DNA of 64,000 nucleotides from Diabrotica undecimpunctata (Eukaryota; Arthropoda; Insecta; Coleoptera; Chrysomelidae). Every line of letters starts with the position of its first letter. Within the stretch, counting starts at the first letter, position 1. Below, one piece after another: positions 12,000 to 24,199 of this stretch. Below the pieces are notes generated by a model. The model ran no database searches. It had not been told where the DNA came from and saw nothing but the letters and a program-made list of their open reading frames with translations. The stretch spans positions 68,647,141 through 68,711,140 of the forward strand of contig NC_092809.1 of NCBI RefSeq assembly GCF_040954645.1, given 5' to 3'. Made by a program: the position numbers and the translations under genes.

Positions 12000-12885
12000 G
12001 TAATAATAAAGTGTGTAATATTTTGTATGATATTACTGCTGTGGTGTGGTAGTAGATTAGATGCAGTAGAAGATGGAATAGGGAGTGGAGCTCTATAATA
12101 GTGTCAAGTCAACCACACCATTATAACTAAAGTTATAAAGATATCCGTATCAAGTTGTGGTATAACCTTTTTTACTTATAATAACAACTCTATGTCAAGA
12201 GTTCCTTTTGTAATATATAATTAAACATGATGATGTCTCTGATACAATCTTATCTCGTTATCTCTAAGACCTCGTTTTAAAATTAAAATTGTAACACAGC
12301 AAAAAACATAAATCCACTTAGCGTTCTATAACCAAGACATGATTTCTGCTTTGCATACTTAGATGCAATTATAATGACATAACGTATATTCTCATGTAAA
12401 TTCTCGTTGAATAACCACTTACTAACGCCATGTCCATGTAGACTGTAGAGGATCGGGCGTCAATACCTCATTCAAAATGTAAATCATTCACATAATGCGA
12501 TTATAATAAGAGTGTTTGGAACCTAAATTAGCGAGAATATATTTTATAAGGGAATTAAAAGTATATTCTGCGCTTATTACTTTTAAAACGCTGAAACAAT
12601 CTGTTTTTTAATAACAAAATTACAGACTTACTTTCTTAAAAATATGATATATATTTGTAATCTTATGTGAAAATAGTACTATTTATAAGAAAAAAATTAT
12701 GATATAGCTATGTGATAAGTCTCGAAACGTTGATGTAAATTAGGTTGGTGGATTTGACTACCGGGTATAACATATAAGAGTGACCCTTCGTTTTCTCCAA
12801 AATGATGCTGAAAACTAGCAAAGTACGCACAAGGTGTTCTAAATTTTTTAAGTCACTGAATGTTTAATTACAATACTGTAATGTA
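12000..12885. other. No gene recognised
   Basis: AT-rich sequence; no family motif and no coding frame worth reporting was seen. Confidence 0.5.
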
Positions 12886-12889
12886 CTTT

Positions 12890-14790
12890 CATCTTATTCT
12901 TTTCTTTCTTCTTGTTCTTCTCCTTCTTGAATGAATAATGAAGTCTGGGAAAGAACCTGCTTAAATATTGAAACATACATAGGAGATACAAGAACTTCGG
13001 AGTCATGAAAAGTACTGAGAGGATTGAAACAAAACTCAAGAGAAAAAATTAAATTGGAAATATACAGGACAAAGAATGGAAGGACTATGACAAGCAACTG
13101 TTAACAGAACAAAGACCACAATTCATTGGAAAAGAAAACAGTCGAAGACGAAGCAGATTCCCACAACAAGAAATAGAAATAACAGATAGGGAAATGAGAA
13201 CGGCCATAAAAGCAATAAAAAATAAACAAGCATGCGGACCTGGAGGCATCTCATCTGATCTTATAAAGTAGGGCTCAAAAAAATACTCCGGATGATAAAA
13301 TGGATATTTCAGAAAGCCGTAACTGGAGAACAGCTCCCAAAGGAATGGACGGAGGCATATATGACATCTATATTTAGGAAAGGAGAAAACGATGCAAAAA
13401 CTACAGAGTAATAGGCGTAATATTATCAATAGGAAGATTATACGGGAAGATACTGCGAGAAAAGATAGAGCAAGCGATACAAAGTAATCTCGGGGACGAT
13501 CATGCAGGCTTCACCGCAGGAAGAGCATGCATAGAACACATATACACACTGGAACAACTGTTGGAAAAGAAAAAAGCAAAAAATAAAGATATACATTTGG
13601 CATTTGTGGACCTGGGTATCACTCTTTACCAAGGTCAGAACTATGGGAGGCAATGTACAAATTAGAAATACAGACGGAACTCATAGAAGCTACAAAAGCT
13701 CTGTATAAAAAAAAATAAACTGTTCATTAAAATGGGAACAAGAATCATAGGAGACTTCACCACAACAAAAGGGCTCTTACAGGGTTGTTTCACATCTTTA
13801 ACCCTTTTTAAAATATACTTAGAGAAAGCCTTGACTACATGGAAAAGAAAATGCGAATGCATGGGAGTACCGATACAAAACGAATACCCATATACGTTAA
13901 GCTTTGCAGACGATCAAGTAGTGATTGCACAAGACCAAGAAGACCTCAGTTACATAATGAAGAAACTTCAAGAACAATGTGCCAAGGCTGGCCTAGATAT
14001 TAACCTTGAGAAAACAGAGTACCTACCTACGATTGACGACAACGCAACAATCAAAGGAAAGGATAAATTTAAATATTTGGCGTTTATAATCACGAAAAAG
14101 GCCATAAAACCATGAACATCAGGCAGTGGTGAAGGAAAGTATCCGACAGGGCAGAATGGAAGAACATTGTTAAGCAGGCCAAGACTCATAAATGGTTGTA
14201 GCGCTATTAGAAGAAGAAGCAGAAGAATCACGAAAAAGTCAACAGCAGATAAAGAAATTAAGCAAAGATTAGGATAATCAAGAATAGCAATCCGACAACT
14301 GAACTCCATATGATGGGATAGACAGATGAGACAAAAACATACATTTATAAAACATTAGTGCGAAGTATGATGACATACTTGGCTGAAAATTGGATTATAA
14401 ACAAGACAAACAACAGTAAGGTAGTAGCAACAGAGATGGAATGCCTGCAAAGATGCTGTAAAGTAACAAGGATGGATAGAAGAAGTAATGACGAAATGAA
14501 GCAAAGACCATCAATAGAAAAAGACATACTAACGTATATAGAACAAAAAAGACTAAAGTAGTATATACATGTAAGAAGATCTAGCGAAAGCAGATGGATA
14601 AAGAGAATAACCGAATGGGGCCCCATAAAAAAGGAAGAAAAGAAAACGATCACAAAGATCCTGGAATAACGAAGTAGACGACGCCATGAGTAAGAGAGGT
14701 CTAAACGATAGAGAATGGAACAACAGAGAGAGATGGAAACGGTTGAGTGAGGGAAGACAGTGAATACTGTAGAATCCCTGAATATATATA
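12890..14790 (+). pseudogene. Non-LTR retrotransposon reverse transcriptase relic with FADDQ box
   Basis: Plus-strand frames give KNGRTMTSNC-like linker sequence, NKHADLEASHL, and RVIGVILSIGRLYGKILREKIEQAI (13410-13480). DDHAGFTAGRACIEHIYTLEQLLEKKK (13495-13575) follows, then RT palm sequence GLLQGCFTSLTLFKIYLEKAL (13770-13830) and YTLSFADDQVVIAQDQEDL (13890-13945), where ADD is the catalytic aspartate pair. The thumb follows as KFKYLAFIITK, interrupted by a 125-bp insertion (14101-14225), and continues KEIKQRLG..RIAIRQLNSI. The C-terminus is NWIINKTNNSK...MECLQRCCKVTRMDRRSNDEM. About four frame changes and several stops make it inactive; the endonuclease is not recognised upstream. Confidence 0.75.
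14101..14225 (+). mobile_element. 125-bp RTE 3'-end insertion with 13-bp target duplication
   Basis: The host LINE frame breaks at KYLAFIITK and resumes after this piece. AATCACGAAAAAG occurs at 14088-14100 and again, identically, at 14226-14238, so the intervening 125 bp is an insertion flanked by a perfect 13-bp target-site duplication. The insert reads RQGRMEEHC in one frame or DRAEWKNIVKQAKTHKWL in another, the typical last residues of an RTE protein. It ends in AGAAGAAGAAGCAGAAG, a short-repeat tail rather than poly-A. It is a severely 5'-truncated RTE copy. Confidence 0.85.
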
Positions 14791-14799
14791 CTTTCATCC

Positions 14800-16188
14800 T
14801 AGCTTAAAATTTAGCTTGGAAATATTTTAAAATTAAATTGTCATAATATATTGAAATCTGTTGTAGGAGGTTTTTGTTATAGAACAATAAATTTGTTACA
14901 CTAGCATTTGTATTGAATAAAGAAAGACAAGACAGTCGTTATTTTTGATTGTCTATTGGGCCACCAAGTCATGCTAAAATAAAAAAGCATAAACGGATTT
15001 TAAAACAAACTAATAGAGAAAAATCAAAAAATTATATAAAATAAACATAAAATGAAGTGATTTATTAATCATACAAATAAATCTTAGAAATAAGGCAACT
15101 GCACTTGTACACAAATATAAAAATAAGTTCATTTCCCACTAATTATTTAACGATAATATCAAAAATAAAGTATGTATTTGGAAAAATATTTAGTGCTTAT
15201 TCAAAAATATTTAAATTTTATCATGTTTAATATTTAGATTTCTTATGTCAAGTTGGCACCCACTAAATAAATTGCTTACATAGACGTTCCACTTAAAATC
15301 TTTTAATGATGCTTTTAATTTATTATTGCAATAAGACCTGTAACTAGAAATATTGGACCATTCTTGCGCGTAATTTTTCGTTTGAAAGTGGAAGGTAGTC
15401 CTGTTTACATAAATATGGATTCACCCGTAGGTGAATACGTTGAAAGTTTTCTACAGCAAGCTTTCTCCCTATCAATTCCAAAAACCAAATACAATCCATA
15501 TACTCCAATATAGATAAACCAAATTTCAAAATTTGTTTCAATGGGATACCGATGGAGATTGGTAATATACTCTATAATCCTCCACAGATAAACCAACACA
15601 ATTCGGACTTATCACTTCTTACAAACCCCTCGCCTTCTCAAAACATCTCTATAATAACAAACCCACATTCATAACTAACGTTGTTTCTCTCCCATTCTAA
15701 GTTCCCGCAAAAAAATGTGAGCGGCCATCCCTGGAAGAGGCGCACAGCCTAATCGAGGTATCAAAATATTGGTTTGTGAAGAACAAGAAATCTTTTTACA
15801 CTCGCGTCTCGTAAGACATCAAATTTTTACTATGTTACAGCAAAAAAGCATCCATCTTCTAAGAATAGTGACACGAATCCAGACATCTCTCAGGACAATA
15901 ATTGCAACAAAAGGAATCATACGGAACCTGAAATGGAAGCTAAAATGGCCATTACTTGTCGTGACACCTTCATGGTGTCTTAATATACATAGCTGATACG
16001 TGTACTTTTATTTCAAACGTAAGAATTCAGATATTTCATATAAAGGTTGCTTCGGAGGTTAAAATATAACAATGGATTACTGCATTTAAATTAGCAAAAG
16101 CCAAAGCTATTAAAACGATTGAATCCGACGAAATTCGAGAAAATTAATAAATCTGGTGATTCTAAAGACTGGTCTACTGTAGTTAGAT
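14800..16188. other. No gene recognised
   Basis: AT-rich to about 15340. From 15340 to 16000 composition is less skewed and short frames occur on both strands, but none matches a family I recognise. Possibly a decayed element. Confidence 0.45.
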
Positions 16189-16973
16189 CATATCGTCGCC
16201 TTAAATAAAAAAACCTCGAATATGACAATAACCAAACTTTACAGGAGAGAGTAAAAACTGATTAGCCACTTCCAAACTGTTTTACTTGTTTTTGAGGGCC
16301 AAATCCACAAGAAGTTTGTTACGACAACTAATGTCTGAATAAAATAATAGACCGCAGTTAACATAATGTAATAACCTAATGTAATAAAAATGTGAAATTA
16401 TGGTCCATGAAATTATCAGTCATTGTTTGAATTTATTAATTTAAACCAAAAAATTAAAATAGTAGGCCTAATGATCAAGAAAGAAAAGCTCGTAAATCAG
16501 TACAAAACATGTCAAGCATTCACTGTGCCACAGTATAGACAGAAAACCTCGTAAATCTGATATACGAGGTTTTCTAAACAACTATAGTAAACATTACCTT
16601 TCTAAGAGGTTTTCGTAAATATAGCAACTTACAAATGAAGGTGTTTTGTCAATAAATATAATCAAAAGGTATATAAAATATTGAACTTACCTATCTTTTA
16701 CTGTTTTTCTTCAGAAAAATAGCGGAAGATAAGAGCAGCAATAAAAACTTCACTTGAAGCAAGGAGTACGAGTACAACGTATATGCGTGGTTTTCTTATT
16801 AAACATGGAGAACTCACTGCTTTTTTTTTCTCAATAGAAGGCAGCACGAGGCAGAAAGATTTATTATAACAGCAGCTCTAGTTGAAAGACGAGGTTTTCC
16901 ATCCATAGAAATAAAAATATAATTTTGGTCCAAAATTAGATATACGTGGTTTTCCAATTAAGGCGACGATATG
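16189..16973. mobile_element. 785-bp short inverted-repeat element with repeated GAAAACC-CG motif
   Basis: CATATCGTCGCCTTAA at 16189-16204 is matched at the other end by its reverse complement (GGCGACGATATG, 16962-16973, with TTAA just inside). The similarity continues inward through a run ending in AAACC-CG-ATAT on each side. The interior has no coding capacity. A motif of the form TACGAGGTTTTC or its complement occurs about seven times (near 16208, 16542, 16563, 16602, 16785, 16893, 16947). I take it for a miniature inverted-repeat element. The target duplication is not clear, so I do not assign a superfamily. Confidence 0.7.
16541..16575. repeat. Perfect 13-bp-arm hairpin
   Basis: AGAAAACCTCGTA (16541-16553) and TACGAGGTTTTCT (16563-16575) are exact complements around a 9-nt loop. 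They are two facing copies of the motif repeated throughout the surrounding 785-bp element. Confidence 0.85.
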
Positions 16974-17450
16974 GTGATGTTTTTGTAAATTATTGAAAGA
17001 ATTAAGCAAAATCTTTGGGTAAAATGAAAACCAATTTCGACCATGAATTGTTACAGGGAAAAAAAGTTTGTAAAACAGCTACTTTGTTTAGGATTGCTCT
17101 TAATGCGATGGTCAAGTAGTATAATGATTACTTAAAGTTCACTCAAACAAAACCATAGTAAGAAGCTAGTAAGAGCCCTGCAACGAGGAAAGAACAAGAG
17201 TTTGGTCATATATTACAACGATAATTACAACAATAAGGGTTAAGTGGTTATTTAAATAAATTGTTTGTGTTTATAATTATAGTGTGTTGTGCCAATTGAT
17301 TGTTTCTTTATTTACAAACATATACATTTCATTTTTTACTTCTTTAGTAAATTGACCAGCTAATTTTATATTTTCTACACAAACATAGAGGAACAAATAA
17401 ATTTCTTATAATAAACTAGGGAATGAATAAAAAAATACAAAGGTAGGAGA
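16974..17450. other. No gene recognised
   Basis: AT-rich spacer between the short inverted-repeat element and the next LINE relic. Confidence 0.5.
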
Positions 17451-18540
17451 TATCAAAATCAAACGTGGAGTCCGACAAGGATGTATACTGTCACTCCTTC
17501 ATCATCATCACGTACCTAGCGCTACAACCCTGGGTGGGTCTTGGCTGACTATACAACTTTTTTCCAATTTGTTCGGTCTTCCATCAACCTGGGGTCAAAT
17601 GGAATGTTCATTTTCCGGAGATCTGCTTGGATGTTATCTCTCCATCGCATTCTGGGACGTCCGAATGGTCTTTTGCCTGTGGGAATCTCTTCCCATACCA
17701 GTTTTACAAGTCTATCGTTATGGAGTCTGTGCACGTGGCCTGCCCATCTTAGTCGCTTTGATTTAATTTCTTGGACAATCTCGGCGTCATTGCAGAGTGT
17801 TTTTAATTCTATATTGGTTCTGATCTTATACTGGTTTGTGGTGATGTCATGGCAAGGTCCGAAAATTTTTCTAAGTATCTATCACCCCTGCTGTTCAACA
17901 TATACTCTGAGGAAATCTTTCAACAAGCAGCAGATGATGTTGAAACCAAAATTCGAATTACCGGAGAATGAGTTAAATGAATAGAATAACAGAAATAAGT
18001 CAGAGATATGGACTTTCACTAAACATTAAGAAAACGAAATGTATCTCTAAGAAGGCATAGCAAATTGGAAGAATCAGTGTAAATGGTAAACCAATAGAAA
18101 GAGTAAAAACATACACCTGCCTTCGTATGAACGTCAATGAAAATTGGAACCATTCCCTATAACTAAAATGTTGGATAAGAAAGCAAGATCTGCATTTTAA
18201 AAATGGCTAGGCTATTTAAATGCCATGATTTATCAGTACCCGTAAAAATGTTATATCTTTCCTATACTGTTTTACGAAGTTGGGTCGTGGACTCTCACAG
18301 ACGCTACCTGTAAAAAAAATTAGGTTTTTGAGATGTTACTTTATCGTAGAATCCTGAAGATATCCTATATCGACCACGTTACTAATCAGTTTTATTAAGA
18401 ATTTAAAAAGTAAAACCAGGGTTAACCACAATAAAAGCAGCCAAAATCAAAGACCTCGGTCACATCAAAGGAAAATAAAAACTAGGAAGGCGACGGATTT
18501 TCTGGCTGCAAAATCTACATACGATTACTTTTTCTATATG
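17451..18540 (+). pseudogene. RTE-type reverse transcriptase relic
   Basis: The plus strand reads IKIKRGVRQGCILS up to 17493 and resumes at 17880 with SPLLFNIYSEEIFQQAADDV, together the conserved 'GVRQGC.LSP.LFN.YSEE' block of RTE reverse transcriptases. Downstream frames give QRYGLSLNIKKTKC (18005-18045) and, near 18230-18370, decayed thumb sequence including RILKISYIDHVTNQ. The catalytic YADD box itself is missing, apparently deleted between 17960 and 18000. Stops and frame changes are frequent. The break at 17494-17879 is a younger RTE insertion in the opposite orientation. Confidence 0.7.
17494..17879 (-). mobile_element. RTE 3'-end insertion, minus strand
   Basis: The minus strand encodes MHRLHNDRLVKLVWEEIPTG then GRPRMRWRDNIQADLRKMN and DRTNWKKVV, a complete RTE C-terminus, and ends in a GATGATGATGAA tail at 17494-17505. 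It sits precisely within the GVRQGC-LSP coding block of the host LINE. Similar sequences (CTGTCACTCC and CTATCACCCC) flank it and may be a worn target duplication. Confidence 0.75.
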
Positions 18541-18544
18541 GGCG

Positions 18545-20002
18545 TAGATGCCTATTAATCCTTCGGGTTATTAGTTGGTTTTAAATATTTTCTTACCATC
18601 GTTTTTTGGTCATCCCGTGTATCGTCTTTCATCTATAAATGAAATACAAAAAAATCTTAAATTTATATTTATATTGCTACAGAATAATTTTATTCTATGT
18701 ATATTTCAGTAACCAAATTGATGAAAACCTTCCTAGTCCACTTCAATCCGGCTTTATCTTTAAAAATACACATCGCAAGAGTTGCCTTTCTCGTTTCAAA
18801 TTTGATATTTTAACCCTAACACGGACACTTTCGCTCATGATTATTTTATTCCGTACGTCTTCGGCTATAATTTCATTAATTTTTAGTAAGGCCAGCTTCA
18901 AATTATGCCAGTCTGATTCTACTCTACGATATGTATTATTAATGAGCTCAGAACTCAGATTCAGGCTGCGCGCGGATTATATATTTCACTCGTATGAAAA
19001 TGTATGTTTTTGTCCAGGTTTTATCTCTTATGAAACTTTTGGTGTATTTTAAAGAAAAATAAATGTATAAACCTGAAACAGGAAGGAAAAGTAAACAGCG
19101 GTATAATAAATACAAGGGTAACAGAATACATTCATACCTATATGAATTTAAATACACTGGCCAAATACAAATAATTTTTAACTAAAGTAAACCAACTATC
19201 AAATATTCTTTATATTAAGTGGCTTTTTGATTTGAGTTGGAAAACAATAACACTTTTTTTACTTCTTAAACTTAATAAATTTGGAAAGTTTGATTTATAC
19301 AACGTTGTTTTCAAGAAACGATGGACAAAATAAAGGAGGCCGCGTTGCCCAGAGTCGAAGGAGATGTGGGGTTGGTTCTTTGAAACAGGTATTGGCTCGG
19401 TATAGTAGTCATTTGATATGGCTGTTTTATAAGTTAGTATTTTATTATTTTGTGTTTGTTGTATCAGTTTTTCGTTTGTTTTGAAGCTGTTTTTCCACAG
19501 AGGTTATTTACACATCTCCATAATTTTTTTGACCTATTTTGTGGTATATAATCTTTTGTGTTTCTTATGTAGCCAATTAGTAATATTTTTATAAACCTAA
19601 TGTTTTGAAACACTGTACCCTTCATTTAACCAGGTTTGATCTAAATAATAAATTGTTTTCCCTTCTGTGCGGAACCTTTTATTTGTTCTTAGATTTTCCC
19701 TTCTCCAACAAATAATATAATCTTTGTCAAGAAGTAATGCTCTTTTGTTACATTTTTCCCACGAGAAAACCTACTTGCTTAAGACACTTCCACAATTTTC
19801 TTCTCCTAAAACAGGTAGTTCGTCGTCTTCTTTAATGCTATTCCAAATCTAATCGATGGTGAGTATTTTTCATGTAAACAACAAATATTGAGTTTTACGT
19901 CTGGCAGTTTTAGCGAAGTCATCATTTTCCAGTTTCTTTCCGATGTACATTTGTACAACATTTGTACATATGCAAAATCCGAATGATAACACATAATATG
20001 TG
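18545..20002. other. No gene recognised
   Basis: No family motif was recognised. A minus-strand frame from about 18975 to 18745 is open for about 74 codons with a charged, helix-prone composition (RRVESDWHNLKLALLKINEI), but has no support beyond being open. Confidence 0.4.
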
Positions 20003-20578
20003 ATATGATGATTAAATCTAATATCTTAGCCTCGGCCAAGGAAGTTCTTGGTGAAAGAAATATAAATAAAAATAAATCGTTCCCAAGGCGAAGAACTCCA
20101 TGGTTCTGTACAGAAGTGACGGAGAAATGTAAAGAAGAAAAAAAAGCTGACCTGAAATACATGTCAACCAAAACACAAGAGGCATACCATAACTACAAGA
20201 CAATAAGAAACGAAACACACGCACTTGTAAGAATAATAAAAAAAATCACTGGAAACGCTTTTAAAAGAAATGCAACATGATTTTTATGGTCTGCAAAAGG
20301 AAATATGACGCTTCATAAGAGGTCAAAGAATGAAGGTAAAAGAATTAATAGAACCAAAACACATACAAAAGGATACGTGGATTGACTATATGAAAAAGCT
20401 ATATGCAGAGGAAAAACAAACGACGCTAGAACCGGAAACACCAGAAATTACCACAAATGAAGAACTTAATATAAATGTACAGGAAGTGCGGAAAATATTT
20501 GATAACCTGAAGAACAAAAAAAGCTGCGGGTAAAGACGAAATACCGAACAAGTTACTGAAATATTGTGGAGCGGCAAT

Positions 20579-21265
20579 CCATCCATCCAATGGCGCTACA
20601 GCCCAAATCGGGCCTTGGCCTCCTTCAACAGGCTTCTCCAACCATCTCTATTTACCGCTGTTCTTTTCCATGAACGCGTTCCCAGGCAGTCCCTGGCATC
20701 CTCATCGACTTCATCTTCCCATCTCTTTTTAGGTCCTCCAACAGGGCCCCCTCCCTGCACTCCCGCATTTAATAATTTTCTGGGGATTCTATTCTCATGC
20801 ATGCGGACCACGTGCCCTGCCCATCGCAACCTCTGCAGTTTAGTATGTTGTGCTAGAGTTGGTTCGCTATATTGCTCGTATATTTCTCTATTGTACCTAA
20901 TTCGCCAGTTGTTGTTTTCACTTACTGGGCCCAGGATCCTACGCAATATTTTTCTTTCAAACACATCTAATGCATTGGCAGATTTCTGTGTCACCACCCA
21001 TGTTCCGCAACCATAACTTACTATGGGCCTGATCACTGTTTTATAGACCCGGAGTTTTGTTTTCCGGTGTACGTCTCGCGATTTGAATATGTGGCCCATC
21101 GCGAAATAGGCTTTATTTGCCAGCACAAGCCTTCTACCCATTTCCGGTTCTTCTTCATTGCTTGCGACCAGATCCATTCCCAGGTATGTGAATCTATTCA
21201 CATGTTTTACATCGTCAATAAAGTGTTGCTGCACCGGTCTATTTGATCTGGTTTGTATGAGTAGT
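20579..21265 (-). mobile_element. RTE-type LINE 3' end, 15-bp target duplication
   Basis: TTGTGGAGCGGCAAT at 20564-20578 is repeated exactly at 21266-21280, so this is a clean insertion into the plus-strand LINE. The minus strand is open for 234 codons. It shows RFTYLGMDLVASNEEEPEMGRR, YKTVIRPIVSYGCGTWV, LDVFERKILRRILGPV, LQRLRWAGHVVRM and KKRWEDEVDEDAR, the thumb and C-terminal parts of an RTE reverse transcriptase. The element is 5'-truncated (no palm domain) and ends at 20579 in a GGATGGATGG short-repeat tail, as RTE elements do. Lack of stops and an intact target duplication suggest a fairly recent insertion. Confidence 0.9.
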
Positions 21266-21680
21266 TTGTGGAGCGGCAATAACAGAACAATTAACAGCAT
21301 TAATTAATAAAATTATAAAACACAATAAAATACTGTAAGAATAGAGAACGAGCGAACTTATTTTACTATTCAAAAAGGAGATAAAAAATAGCCAGAAAAC
21401 TACAGAGGTATAAACTCGTTAAATACTACGCTAAAACTTACAAGTACCAATAAATCAGAGGATAAGTTTAGCAGATGAACAACAGGGTTTTGGTAGTGGA
21501 AAATCGTGTACAGATGCAATATTCGTTATAAAGCGAATTACTGAGAAATCACTAGAGTATAATAGACCAGCATTTCTATGTCTGATTGACCTAAAGAAAG
21601 CGTTTGACAGAGTAAGATTCAAAGATGTAATCCATATTCTGTATAATAGAGAACTTCCTCCAAATATTAAAAACTATCAA

Positions 21681-23055
21681 TCTTCTTCTTCAAGTGCCAT
21701 CTCCGCGGCGGAGGTCGGCAATCATCATAGCTATTCGGACTTTTGAGACGGCTGCTCTGAAAAGTTCATTTGATGTACATCCGTACCAATCTCTCAGGTT
21801 GCGCAGCCATGACATTCTACGCCTCCCTATGCTTCTCTTTCCTTGGATCTTTCCCTGCATAATCAGTTGGAGCAAGGTGTATTTCTCTCCACGTGTAATA
21901 TGTCCGAGATATTCTAATTTTCTTGTTTTTATTGAATTTAAAATTTCCATTTCTTTGTTCATCCTTCCCAGAACCTCTTTGTTTGTGACGTGTTCTGTCC
22001 ATGATATTTTCAGAATTCTTCTGTACACCCACAGCTCAAATGATTCCAGTTTTTTCATTGATGTCGCATTTAAGGTCCAAGATTCCATTCCATAAAACAA
22101 CGTCGAAAAAACATACCAACTCGCCAACCTAACTCTTAGTTTCAGTTTTAAATCCCTGGTACATAGAACTCTTCTCATTTTGTTGAAATTTGCTCTAGCC
22201 TTTTTTTATTCTTATGTTTATCTCCTGATTGTAATCATTTGTGGAGTTAATCATTGTTCCCAGGTATGCATATTTGTCCATTGTTCTACGTTGGTTTCGT
22301 TTATTAGAAGATTCTCGTTATTTCTTTGAGTTTTCGATATTCTCATAAATTTTGTCTTCTTGACATTCATTGTTAGACCATACTCTTTTCCATACTCTGC
22401 TATTCTGGTCACCAGTCTCTGAAGATCTTCAATGTTTTCGGCTAAGATCACAGTGTCGTCCGCATATCTAATGTTGTTAATGGGGACTCCATTTACCTTT
22501 ATTCCAGCTGTTTTACCCTCAAGAACTTTTTTCAGGACCTCTTCGGAGTAGGCATTGAAAAGAATTGGCGACAATACGCATCCCTGTCTTACTCCACATC
22601 TAATTTCAATTTCTTCTGACAGCTGTTCGTTAACACGTACTTTTGCTCGCTGTTTATAGTATAAATTTGATATGATCCTGAGTCGTTGTAGTCAATCTTC
22701 TTTGATTTCAGGACATTCATTAAATGTTTGTATCATACTTTATCGAATGCTTTATTATAGTCAATAAAGCATGCGTATATATCTTGATTGACGTCCAGGC
22801 ATCTTTGTATTAGTATATTAAGTGAAAAAAGAGCTTCACGTGTTCCTAGGCCTTTGCGAAAACCAAATTGTGTATTATTAATGTCTATGTCTAGTTTGTG
22901 ATATATTCGGTTATGGATGACTTTAAGTAGTAACTCTAGCGTATGAGACATTAAGCTAATGGTGCGGTAATCGCTGCATTCTCTTGCGTTTTTCTTTTTA
23001 GGGAGACAAATAAAAATAGATGTTAACCACTCTTTGGGTAATACGCCTGAACTTT
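21681..23055 (-). mobile_element. 5'-truncated RTE LINE copy, twin of the 34.3-36.8 kb copy
   Basis: The minus strand encodes, from 23055 downward: LPKEWLTSIFICLPKKKNARECSDYRTISLMSHTL..., DINNTQFGFRKGLGTREALFSL and ACFIDYNKAFDKV. Then come MSPILFNAYSEEVLKKVLEG, INNIRYADDTVILAENIEDLQRL, KKTKFMRISK and, after a frame change near 22250, LRVRLASWYVFSTLFYGMESWTL and RRILKISWTEHVTNKEVLGRM. It ends at an AGAAGAAGA tail (21681). The sequence is nearly identical over most of its length to the copy at 34343-35700. It interrupts a plus-strand LINE between LPPNIKN and NNKMKV; TCAAT flanks both ends. Frameshifts near 22210, 22575 and 22700 disable it. Confidence 0.85.
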
Positions 23056-24199
23056 GTGTCAATAACATCTACCAAAACAACAAAATGAAAGTCAGAATAG
23101 ATGGACAACTTACAGAAGACCTTAAGACAAGGGGATTCATTGAGCCTTGTGCTCTTCAATTTGATCATGGATGAAATCATCAAAATCGTTAACAAAGGAA
23201 GAGGATACAAAATGGGAAACAAAGAAATCAAAATGCTGTGTTACATAAACGACGCAGTATTGATAGCCTAAGATGAAGATAGTCTGCAAAGACTGGTCCA
23301 CAGATTTAATATAAGAGCAAAAGAATTTAATATGACTATCTTATCTCAGAAAACTAAAAAAATAGTAGTCAGCAAAGAACCAACAAGGTATAAAAGAGAA
23401 ATTAATGGCATCAGTATTAAACAAGTCATGGAAATAAAATACCTGGGAATTACACTGTCTAGCTATGGAAACCTAGACAAAGAAGTAAGAGATCAAGTAC
23501 AAAACGTAAATAGACTGGCAGGATGCCTTAATCATACTATATGACGAAACAGACACATTGACACTGAGATATGAAGTCAAGAATTTATAAAGCCAGTGTA
23601 AGGCCAATAATGACGTACGCCTTAGAGATAAGACCCGACACAGCCATAACGCAAAGGCTACTGGAAACGGCAGAGATGAGAGTACTGAGAAGAATTATAG
23701 GAAATACGCAAAGAGATCCAAAAAAGACATTAGAAGAAAATGTAGAGTACAGTATATAAATGAATGGACACAAAATAGAAAAAAAGAATGAAATAACCAC
23801 ATAAATAGAATGGAGGAGACCCGTGTCATTAAAATAGCAAGAGATAAGTCACCAATCGTCAGAAGAAGTATCGGACGACCGTGCAAAATATGGAGAGACA
23901 ACCTTTCATAGAGGTATTAATCCGCCAATGAACAAGCAGATTGCTTATAAAGAGGAAGCAGAAGAAGAATATAAACGTCTATTTAAACAATATTTTATGG
24001 TTTTAATTGGCTGGAATAATTTTATTCCTTACTGATAAGTACTCTTGTAAGGCTTTGTGGGATGCATTTCTAATGTTGCACTTCCAGGAAGCTGGATGTC
24101 TTTGCCATTTTCATGTCAATGTTTTAGAGATTTTTGGTATTTTGTTATCGTCAGTCTCCACAGTATTCATCAGTATATGTAATTCAGTCATCAACACTT

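Larger units (their letters stand above)
20003..23965 (+). pseudogene. RTE-type LINE body, interrupted twice
   Basis: A single plus-strand LINE can be followed through three blocks. Block one (20003-20578) holds the linker between endonuclease and RT: KEVLGERN, RRRTPWFCTEV, DTWIDYMKKLYAEE and LKNKKS.GKDEIPNKLLKYCG. Block two (21281-21680) gives PENYRGINSLNTTLKL, FGSGKSCTDAIFVIKRI and FLCLIDLKKAFDRV. Block three (23056-23965) gives NNKMKVRIDGQL, GRGYKMGNKEIKMLCYINDAVLIA (YADD decayed to YIND), KYLGITLSSYGNLDKEVRDQV, YKASVRPIMTYALEIR, and a C-terminal RRIIGNTQRD. It ends in a GAAGCAGAAGAAGAA tail. Insertions at 20579-21265 and 21681-23055 split it; stops occur in each block. Related fragments lie at 40.5 and 46.1 kb (plus) and 30.5 kb (minus). 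Confidence 0.85.

Noticed and set aside
14345..14797. Minus-strand open frame of 150 codons rich in Leu/Ile/Ser
   Set aside because: Antisense of the plus-strand LINE C-terminus (NWIINKTNNSK...).
20564..21016. Plus-strand open frame of 150 codons
   Set aside because: Antisense shadow of the 234-codon minus-strand RTE C-terminus.
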